Assembly (NCBI GenBank): GCA_050249835.1
Contig: JBFWPT010000015.1
Span: 1-64,000, forward strand
DNA length: 64,000 nucleotides
DNA from: Miltoncostaea sp050249835
GTDB taxonomy: Bacteria > Actinomycetota > Thermoleophilia > Miltoncostaeales > Miltoncostaeaceae
Direction of reading: 5' to 3'
Each line of letters opens with the position of its first letter. Positions within the stretch are counted from its first letter, which is position 1. The notes beneath the pieces are model-generated. The model searched no databases. It had not been told where the DNA came from and worked only from the letters and a program-made list of their open reading frames with translations. The translations under genes and the position numbers were made by a program. Positions 58,130 to 64,000 of this stretch are shown here, piece after piece.

Positions 58130-59202
58130 TGCTCCGCCAGTCCCGCGTCGTGGTCCGCCTTGCGGCGGCCGGCGCCGCGGACGGCGGCCGCGCTGCGCGA
58201 CAGCTTGGCCGGCCAGCCCTCCCCGCCCTCCGGGCGCAGCTCCTTGCGGGCGACGCGCAGGCACTCGTCGGCGGCGTGCCGGGCCGGCACGGCCCAGAAC
58301 CCGGCGAACCAGCGCTCCAGGTGCGACTCCAGCACCGTCCGCCCCCGGGGGGCGCGCAGGCCGCCCGCCCAGGTGAGCATCGGCAGCGTGGGACGGCCGC
58401 CGGCGAGCACCGCGCGGGCGGCCGCGTCCGTCGTGCCCCACATGCCGGCGACGCCCCACCGGCGGGCCAGGGACGCGACCTCGGCGGGGGTGGACCGGCG
58501 AGCGACGAGCTGGACGTCGACCAGGTCACGGATGCAGCCCAGGGGCACGTTCGACCACGAGTGCGCGGCCAGCACCAGCGCGTGGGACGCCGGGTCGAGC
58601 GCGAGCACGCCGTCGACGCCGGTGTGGCCGGGGACGGCGCGGGCGATCAGCTCCGACGCCGGCGGCGGGGTGGCGTAGAGGGGCCACTTGGGGGCGTGGT
58701 GAACCTCGACGATCGTCGGCAGGGAGGGGAGCTTGAGGGGCCGCAGGTGGTGGATGTCCTCGTACACCTCGGGCTCCCCGACCTCCTCGAAACCCGCCGC
58801 GATGAGGGCCCGCTGGGCGGCGGGCGCGTCCGGCACGAGGATGTCGAGGTCGTGGAAGAGCCGGAGGGCCGGGTCGGGGTAGTGCGCCGCGACCTCCATG
58901 CCCTTGAACAGCACCACCGGGCCGTCGACCGCCGCCCGCACGCGCTCCAGCACCAGGGGCGCGGTGATCCCCACCACCGTCGCGATGCTCTCCAGCTCGA
59001 TGAAACCCTCCGGCACGGGCCTGCCGGCCTGGCGCAGCGCGCGTGCCGCGAGCAGCTGCAGGCGGTGCTCGGCCAGGTCGTCCTCGTGGACGACGGGCCC
59101 GATCCAGCGGTCCACGGCGCCCCAGAGACGCGCCTCCGCGGGCCCCGTAAGGGCCACGGGCGGGGCGGACGTGCCGGGGGCCTCGACGCGCGGCTCAGGC
59201 AT
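58126..59202 (-). CDS. NTP_transf_5-like nucleotidyltransferase of the peptide operon
   Basis: A 358-aa protein of the nucleotidyltransferase family PF14907. The signature VLFKGMEVAAHYPDPALRLF continues directly into a DLDILV segment that provides the catalytic acidic residues, followed by HHLRPLKLPSLPTIVEVHHA. Such proteins occur in RiPP and HPr-related (HPr-rel-A) clusters beside HprK-like kinases. It overlaps the kinase gene by 8 nt. Its target could be the precursor peptide or a glycan; nucleotide specificity is unknown. Confidence 0.8.
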   Translation of the reverse strand: MPEPRVEAPGTSAPPVALTGPAEARLWGAVDRWIGPVVHEDDLAEHRLQLLAARALRQAGRPVPEGFIELESIATVVGITAPLVLERVRAAVDGPVVLFKGMEVAAHYPDPALRLFHDLDILVPDAPAAQRALIAAGFEEVGEPEVYEDIHHLRPLKLPSLPTIVEVHHAPKWPLYATPPPASELIARAVPGHTGVDGVLALDPASHALVLAAHSWSNVPLGCIRDLVDVQLVARRSTPAEVASLARRWGVAGMWGTTDAAARAVLAGGRPTLPMLTWAGGLRAPRGRTVLESHLERWFAGFWAVPARHAADECLRVARKELRPEGGEGWPAKLSRSAAAVRGAGRRKADHDAGLAEH

Positions 59203-60151
59203 GGCCGGCCACGAACCGGACGACGTCGGGCAGGGCCTCGACGGTGAGCGGCCGGTGCAGGCGCCAGACCGGCACCGAGTCGGCGAGGGCGGCGATGCCC
59301 TCGAAGCAGGCCCCCTCGGCCTCGCGCCCCGGCAGGCTGAACCTCAGGGGCCACAGCTCCGGGATGGCCGCGGTGGGGGCGACCGGCTCCATCGACATCT
59401 CGTCGGCGGGGTCGCCCAGCAGGACGATCCCGCGCAGGGGCACGGGCGCGCAGTCGCCCACCAGGTCCTCCGCGGGCCGCAGCCGCACCCGGTCGGGCGT
59501 GACGTGCGCCTCCGGCATCGCGGTCACGCCGAGCTCGGCCGCCATGTCCGGCCGCAGGCGCATGAGCGCCGGGCCGGGGACGACGACCGGGCCGCCGTGC
59601 TCGTGGCGGATACAGGAGAGGTCGTCGCTCAGCAGCCGGTGGCCCTCGCGCCAGAAGGCCGCGGCGAGCGTGCTCTTGCCGTGCCCGCTCGGCGCGCCGA
59701 CGAGGAGCGCCCCGTCGCCGGTCTGCACCGCGGCCGCGTGGAGCGAGGTGTCGCCGCGGGCGAGGAAGCACAGCAGCGCCGGCAGGCCCCACAGCCGCTC
59801 CTCGCGCCGGAGGGGGTCCTCGTCGGCGGGGACGGCGATCTCGCGGCGCGCCGGGTCGACGAGGTACCAGCCCACCGTGTCGATCCAGAGGCGGAAGCGC
59901 CCGTGGTCGTCGGCGTGGAGGCGCGCGTGGAGGGCGACCCCCTCGCCGGGGAACCACTCCATCAGCAGCGGCGCGCCGGCGTCGCCGTCCTCGTGGTGGT
60001 CCACCACCCGCAGCGGCTCGCCGTCGCCGTGGCGCAGGAAGCGGAACGCCAGGGGCGAGTCGATGGCGAAGCCGTAGCAGGTGCCGCCGGCCGCACCGTC
60101 CGGCGCCGCGCCGCCCGCGGAGCGGGCGGCGTGCGTGTCCTCGGGCGCCAT
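59195..60151 (-). CDS. HprK-like kinase
   Basis: A 318-aa protein with the C-terminal fold of HPr kinase/phosphorylase. Walker A is GAPSGHGKST (residues 152-161) and the acidic pair follows in RLLSDDLSC (D176, D177). The N-terminal 130 residues form a beta-rich domain as in HprK-related kinases of RiPP (paeninodin-type) and HPr-rel-A systems. It probably phosphorylates a Ser or Thr of the peptide precursor, whose last residues are LSSTF. The ATG overlaps the ABC permease stop by 1 nt. Confidence 0.82.
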   Translation of the reverse strand: MAPEDTHAARSAGGAAPDGAAGGTCYGFAIDSPLAFRFLRHGDGEPLRVVDHHEDGDAGAPLLMEWFPGEGVALHARLHADDHGRFRLWIDTVGWYLVDPARREIAVPADEDPLRREERLWGLPALLCFLARGDTSLHAAAVQTGDGALLVGAPSGHGKSTLAAAFWREGHRLLSDDLSCIRHEHGGPVVVPGPALMRLRPDMAAELGVTAMPEAHVTPDRVRLRPAEDLVGDCAPVPLRGIVLLGDPADEMSMEPVAPTAAIPELWPLRFSLPGREAEGACFEGIAALADSVPVWRLHRPLTVEALPDVVRFVAGHA

Positions 60152-61002
60152 CAGTAGTCCCCCAGGGTCCCCTTGCGCAGCTCGCGCCGCAGCGCCTTCG
60201 CGTAGAGGGCGTACCCGATCGCGAGCGAGACCAGCGCCATCGGTATCAGCAGGGCGAGGGTCGGGCCCACGTCCGACCACCCGGCGCCGCCCAGCACGGC
60301 GTCGCGCATGCTCTCGAGGGCCACGGCGAACGGGTTGGCCTCGGCGGTCGCCTGGATCCAGCCCGGCAGCACGCTGAGCGGGAAGTACGCGCCGGAGGCC
60401 ACGGTCATGAGGCCCGCAAGGAGGGCGACGGCGCCCTCGCCGCGCCGGAACGCGATCACGGCGGCGGCGGCCATGACGCCGAGGCCCCAGACGAAGGGGA
60501 CCACCGCCGCGAGGACGACCGTGGCCGGCAGGATGCCCGAGGCCTGGAAGTCCAGGCCGAAGCCCAGGGAGATGACCGTGAGGAAGACGATCATCCGGAT
60601 GGGCACGTAGATGAGGTCGTACACGAGGGTCCCGAGCTGAAGCGTCAGGGTCCTCGTGGGCGTCAGCATCAGCACCTCGAGGGTGCCCTGGAACTGCTCC
60701 TCCCGGATCGCGCCGGCGACCTGGTTCAGGGCGAGCTGGACGAAGGACCCGAGGACGATGCCGATCGCGACGAACTCGAGGTAGGTGGTCGGGTCGCCGC
60801 CGAACGACGGGAGCGTCGACGGGTCCACGATCAGGCCGATGAAGTAGAACATGAAGACCTGGACGATCAGGCCCGCCGCGTCCGAGAAGAAGTCCACCCG
60901 GTAGCTCCACGCGACGAGCAGGTCGCGGCGCAGGAAGGCCCCGAGCTTGCCCGTCTCCTCGCGGATGCCGCCCAGGCCGCGGCCGATGGCGCGGGCGGTC
61001 AC
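60151..61002 (-). CDS. ABC-2 type transporter permease
   Basis: A 283-aa membrane protein with six hydrophobic segments (VDFFSDAAGLIVQVFMFYFI, VVLAAVVPFVWGLGVMAAAA, LALLIPMALVSLAIGYALYA), the layout of ABC-2 permeases. The EEQFQGTLEVLMLTPTR loop after the second helix is a typical ATPase contact. The GTG at 61002 overlaps the stop of the ATPase gene (GTGA). With that ATPase it forms an exporter, probably for the peptide or its product. Confidence 0.85.
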   Translation of the reverse strand: MTARAIGRGLGGIREETGKLGAFLRRDLLVAWSYRVDFFSDAAGLIVQVFMFYFIGLIVDPSTLPSFGGDPTTYLEFVAIGIVLGSFVQLALNQVAGAIREEQFQGTLEVLMLTPTRTLTLQLGTLVYDLIYVPIRMIVFLTVISLGFGLDFQASGILPATVVLAAVVPFVWGLGVMAAAAVIAFRRGEGAVALLAGLMTVASGAYFPLSVLPGWIQATAEANPFAVALESMRDAVLGGAGWSDVGPTLALLIPMALVSLAIGYALYAKALRRELRKGTLGDY

Positions 61003-61994
61003 GTCCCCGGGTCCCCGGTCAGGGAGCGGAAGGCCTCCTCGAGCGCCGACCGCTCCTCGGTGCACGAGATGACCTGGGCGCCCGCGGAGACCAGGCGCGC
61101 GATGGCGTCGCCCAGGATCACGTCGTCGGCGAGCGCGAGCGACAGGTGCGACGTCGAGCCGGGCACGCTGGGCTCGAGGGTCCCCATCCCCTCCACCGCG
61201 CCGCGCAGGCGGGCGAGGTCGTCCGCGTCGGTCGCCTCGTCCAGTCGCAGCAGGTAGCCGCGCATGCGGGCGTGCTCCATCAGCCCGGGGACGCTGCCGT
61301 CGAAGCAGACCTCCCCGCGCCGCAGCAGGGTGACGGCCTCGGCGAAGCCCCGGATCTCGTCGATGCGCTGGGTGGTCCAGATGACGGCGGTGCCCCGGTC
61401 GGCGATGTCCCGCACGAGGGCCCGCACCTGGTCGGCGGCCTCGGGGTCGAGGTCGTGGGTCGCCTCGTCCACGAGCAGCACCTCGGGACGGGTGAGCAGG
61501 GTGCGCGCCACCGAGAGGCGCTTCTGCATGCCGTGGGAGTAGGTGCTGACGGGGCGGCGGGCCGCGTCGGTCAGGCCGACGTCCTCGATGGCCGCGGCCA
61601 CGCGCGAGCGCGCCTCGCGCCAGGGGAGGCCGTGGAGCCGGGCGAAGAACCGGAGGTTCTCGAGGCCCGAGATGCGGAGGTAGAGGGACCGGTCCCCGGA
61701 GGGCACGAACCCCACCCGCCGCCGGAACCCGAGGTCGCGGGAGGCCGGGTTCTCCCCGAGCACGGAGATGGTCCCCTCGCTGGGGACCAGCAGGCCCATC
61801 ACGGCCCGGAGGAGCGTGGTCTTCCCGGCGCCGTTCGGGCCGAGGAGGGCGTGGATGTGGCCCGGCGAGACGGCGAGGTCGACGCCCTTGAGGGCCTCCT
61901 CCCCGTCGAACCGATGCCGGACTCCCCGGGCTTCCACGAAGTGGATGGCCCGAGGAGACACGGCGATCGGATCAGCCGTCGCCGTCACCTGCAC
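60999..61994 (-). CDS. ABC transporter ATPase with atypical signature and H-loop
   Basis: A 331-aa ABC ATPase. Walker A is GPNGAGKTT (52-60), Walker B is VLLVDE (172-177), and the D-loop follows. Two things are unusual: the signature reads YSHGMQ instead of LSGGQ, and the H-loop histidine is Gln209 (WTTQRID instead of TTH-xDE). The first is a moderate variation of ABC-2 exporters; the second should slow hydrolysis. It is the second gene of the operon, starting at a GTG 19 nt after the peptide gene. Confidence 0.87.
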   Translation of the reverse strand: MQVTATADPIAVSPRAIHFVEARGVRHRFDGEEALKGVDLAVSPGHIHALLGPNGAGKTTLLRAVMGLLVPSEGTISVLGENPASRDLGFRRRVGFVPSGDRSLYLRISGLENLRFFARLHGLPWREARSRVAAAIEDVGLTDAARRPVSTYSHGMQKRLSVARTLLTRPEVLLVDEATHDLDPEAADQVRALVRDIADRGTAVIWTTQRIDEIRGFAEAVTLLRRGEVCFDGSVPGLMEHARMRGYLLRLDEATDADDLARLRGAVEGMGTLEPSVPGSTSHLSLALADDVILGDAIARLVSAGAQVISCTEERSALEEAFRSLTGDPGT

Positions 61995-62013
61995 GGCGAT
62001 GGCGTTTCCCCCT

Positions 62014-62169
62014 CTAGAAGGTCGAGGAGAGACCCGGGCCGTTCGGAGGCTTCGGCCTCGAAGGGCGCCGGCGCCGACGGCGACGGCCGTCGAACGTGTT
62101 GTCGGCGATGGACCCGTGGTCCGCGACGACAGGCGTCTCGTAGGTGACCTTCTCGGTGTTGCTGTTCAT
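62014..62169 (-). CDS. Putative RiPP precursor with lasso-type leader and polyarginine core
   Basis: A 51-aa peptide, too short for most gene finders. The leader has the lasso recognition motif YxxPxL-like Y10-E-T-P13-V-V, then G19 and T25 (ADHGSIADNTF), matching the lasso-RiPP leader family. After G28 come seven consecutive arginines, then a Pro/Lys-rich stretch and the end GPGLSSTF. No Asp or Glu follows G28, so a lasso macrolactam cannot form in the usual way. AAGGA lies 9 nt before the ATG. It is the first gene of an operon with an exporter, kinase and nucleotidyltransferase. Confidence 0.75.
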   Translation of the reverse strand: MNSNTEKVTYETPVVADHGSIADNTFDGRRRRRRRPSRPKPPNGPGLSSTF

Positions 62170-62277
62170 CGATGTACGTCCTTGTTCGAGGAACGCATGT
62201 TGCAGCGCGACTATCGCGGCGCGGAACCGCATTGCCCCCCCTCCGAGGGATAGGTTTCCGGCCGCTCGCGAGGCTAG

Positions 62278-62310
62278 GAGGGGAGGGCCGCCGAGCGCGG
62301 CCCTCCCCTC
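62278..62310 (-). terminator. Strong hairpin downstream of the gene ending at 62317
   Basis: Perfect 14-bp stem (62278-62291 with 62297-62310) and a 5-nt loop, starting 6 nt after the stop of the minus-strand secreted protein gene. It also separates that gene from the peptide operon. Confidence 0.7.
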
Positions 62311-62316
62311 TCATCG

Positions 62317-63819
62317 TCAGCGGGGCAGGAAAACCGCAGTCCGCAGAGGCGCCTTGCCCTTGCGGGTCTGCACGACGCGCAGGTAGCGGTCGCCCGAGGA
62401 CGCCTTCAGCGTGATCGTCCAGTTCTTGCCGTTCTTGCGGACGACCGGCCGCTTGGTGCGGGCCTTGGCGAGCGTCGCGCCCTGGCGGACCGACAACGAG
62501 CGCCGGGCGGCGTTGCTGGTGAGGACCAGGTCGAGCCGCTTGCCGCGGACGTCGAAGCCGCGCAGCGACAGGGCGCCCGTGCGGACCACCTTCAGCTTGT
62601 AGAGCGTGTTGGTGGCGAGCGGGGAGCCGCCCGCGGCCGCGGTGACGGCCGACGGGTTGCCGCTGCCCGAGATGGCCAGCGAGACGCCCCCGCGCAGCGG
62701 GAGCGGCTTGGACGGCGTCACGACGACCTGGTTGAGCCGCGGGACGTAGACGACCCGGGTCGGCAGCACGAGGCCGTTGCCGCGGACGAGCCGGACGGCG
62801 TTGGTCGGCACGCGGACCGCGCGGTCGAACTCGATGACGATACGGCCCTTGCGGGCGACCTGCCCGTTGGGGCCGGGGGCCACGGCGAGGATCTTCGGAC
62901 CCACGCCGCCGGGGCCGCCGGGGCCGCCGCCGGGGCCGCCCGGGCCCACGGGGGTGCTCGGCGTGGCGCCGGTCTGGTTCGGGTTGTCGAGGACGAACTG
63001 CTTGAAGACCGTCGTGAACGGGCCGGGGACCGGGGCCACGTCGGGGTCGTCGTCGTAGTTAGTCGTAAGGACGCCGGCCACGGTGCCGGCGGTCTTGAAC
63101 TCCGGGACCGACGAGGTCTCGTTGACGCAGCCCGCCGAGCCGAAGAGGCAGGTGGCGCCGGCGCCGATCGCGGTGCGCGGGCCGCCGTCCACCTGGTAGG
63201 CCGGGGTGACGGTGCCGGCGGCGTCGACCGTGAGGATGAGCGTGACGGTCGTGCCCCCGCCGGGGTTGAACGTGCGGTTGGAGACCGCGGCGCTCGTGCC
63301 GTCCTTCTCGTGGAGGAAGTTCAGCGCCGTGACGGTGGTGCCGCCCTGGGGACGGACGCTCAGCACGAGCTTGACGTAGTTGTCCTGGTCGCGGCCGATG
63401 AACACGCCCGCCGACTGGAACGGGACCTGTGCCGGGTTCGGGAGCTGGATGGTCGTCCGGGCCTCATAGCCCTGGGCGCCCGGGTCGACCGGCAGGGCGA
63501 GGGCGTTCTCCTGGTTGTTCAGGCCCAGGAAGGCGTCGCCGCCGCTCGAGGTGATCGACAGGCCGCCCGCGACGGCCACGTTGCCCGGGACGGTCGTGGA
63601 GCCCGGGAGGGAGGTCGTGAAGCCCGAGTCCGCCTGCGTGCCGGCAACCGGCGCGGCGAAGTCCAGCGTGTTGACGGCCGCGGAGGCGGCGGGGGCCAGC
63701 GCCCCGAGGGCGGCGGTCGCGCCGACCGCCGCGTAGGCCAGGCCGCGGCGGGAACCGCGCCGGCGCACTGACCGCACCGCGGTCGCGTCCGGGCGACGGA
63801 CGTCGTCCAACTGAACCAT
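62317..63819 (-). CDS. Secreted lectin-like/Ig-like protein, paralogue of 16044 and 19326
   Basis: A 500-aa secreted protein. The N-terminus is basic (twin arginines in VRRRGSRRGLAYAAVGA), followed by NTLDFAAPVAGTQADSGF and, as in the paralogues, NQENALALPVDPG and QSAGVFIGRDQDNYVKLV in a probable concanavalin-like fold. A Gly/Pro-rich linker leads to an Ig-like domain (KILAVAPGPNGQVARKG) and a basic C-terminal domain with repeated short strands. It carries no INQRI repeats. A Tat signal is possible but not certain. Confidence 0.8.
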   Translation of the reverse strand: MVQLDDVRRPDATAVRSVRRRGSRRGLAYAAVGATAALGALAPAASAAVNTLDFAAPVAGTQADSGFTTSLPGSTTVPGNVAVAGGLSITSSGGDAFLGLNNQENALALPVDPGAQGYEARTTIQLPNPAQVPFQSAGVFIGRDQDNYVKLVLSVRPQGGTTVTALNFLHEKDGTSAAVSNRTFNPGGGTTVTLILTVDAAGTVTPAYQVDGGPRTAIGAGATCLFGSAGCVNETSSVPEFKTAGTVAGVLTTNYDDDPDVAPVPGPFTTVFKQFVLDNPNQTGATPSTPVGPGGPGGGPGGPGGVGPKILAVAPGPNGQVARKGRIVIEFDRAVRVPTNAVRLVRGNGLVLPTRVVYVPRLNQVVVTPSKPLPLRGGVSLAISGSGNPSAVTAAAGGSPLATNTLYKLKVVRTGALSLRGFDVRGKRLDLVLTSNAARRSLSVRQGATLAKARTKRPVVRKNGKNWTITLKASSGDRYLRVVQTRKGKAPLRTAVFLPR

Positions 63820-64000
63820 TCGAGCCCCCAGAGATCTGATGGTGCGCGGCGGTCAGGAGGACGTCGCCGCGCCGTGACCCCGGGGATTATCACACCGCCC
63901 CGGGAACGACTTAACCGGCTGGGCGGGGAGTCCGGCCCGCCTGACGGATAGCCCTCTCCCCTCATTTCGGGCCGGTCGGGGCCGATACAGCCGGTGGGCG
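63820..64000. other. Right-edge stretch without a recognisable gene
   Basis: The last 181 bp are the upstream region of the minus-strand gene starting at 63819. I see no ribosome-binding site, tRNA or clear promoter. Open frames here are antisense shadows. Confidence 0.4.

Noticed and set aside
62014..62169. A true lasso peptide
   Set aside because: The leader motif is present, but the core has no Asp/Glu for the isopeptide ring, and no cyclase or protease genes are seen. I keep it as a lasso-like RiPP precursor only.

Overview
The window is uniformly very GC-rich DNA with dense, often overlapping genes, many GTG starts, and an actinobacterial gene set: primary sigma factor RpoD next to a large LuxR-type ATPase, an acyl-CoA carboxylase made of carboxyltransferase, epsilon-like and biotin carboxylase/BCCP subunits, and sucCD. 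An MptA-like GTP cyclohydrolase and several secreted repeat proteins suggest a Thermoleophilia / Solirubrobacterales-like actinobacterium. That placement is an inference from gene content, not a measured phylogeny. No rRNA, tRNA, CRISPR array, insertion sequence or phage gene was recognised. Left part (1-23 kb, housekeeping): a MarR repressor diverges from a carboxymuconolactone decarboxylase-like gene over a pair of TTGC-N4-GCAA palindromes; an orphan OmpR-type response regulator; the minus-strand series rpoD, LAL-type regulator, secreted beta-propeller protein; folE2/mptA, a double-ACT protein and peptide deformylase; a molybdopterin synthase operon (moaD, moaE and two unknown genes); an acyl-CoA carboxylase operon; a secreted protein, a glycosyltransferase, a second secreted protein; and sucCD. 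Middle and right part (23-58 kb, envelope polysaccharide): a large locus for making, modifying and exporting a cell-surface glycan. It holds a polyprenyl-phosphate sugar-1-phosphate transferase, an Alg14/Alg13-like (PssD/PssE) pair, several GT2 and GT4 glycosyltransferases, a left-handed beta-helix acetyltransferase, an O-antigen-ligase-like polymerase, a Wzz-like chain-length protein, a Wzx-type flippase with an odd N-terminal extension, a sugar-nucleotide operon (RfbF-like nucleotidyltransferase, SDR epimerase, PIG-L deacetylase, two zinc-type C-methyltransferases, a SAM methyltransferase) and a third such C-methyltransferase. Between these genes lie large secreted proteins: three parallel beta-helix proteins, an RTX repeat protein, and two large multidomain proteins with concanavalin-like and fibronectin-like domains, one containing a perfect 653-bp internal duplication. 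Far right (58-62 kb): a compact minus-strand operon of a 51-aa peptide with a lasso-type leader motif and an arginine-rich core, an ABC-2 exporter, an HprK-like kinase and an NTP_transf_5 nucleotidyltransferase. It looks like a RiPP or peptide-tagging system without the usual lasso cyclase or protease. The most distinctive unexplained structure is a three-copy INQRI repeat module, found in three otherwise different secreted proteins (genes ending at 2491, 16044 and 40578), with two cysteines 54-55 residues apart bracketing its first copy. Many genes also show a TANNNT hexamer 6-8 nt before the start codon, which implies widespread leaderless transcription.
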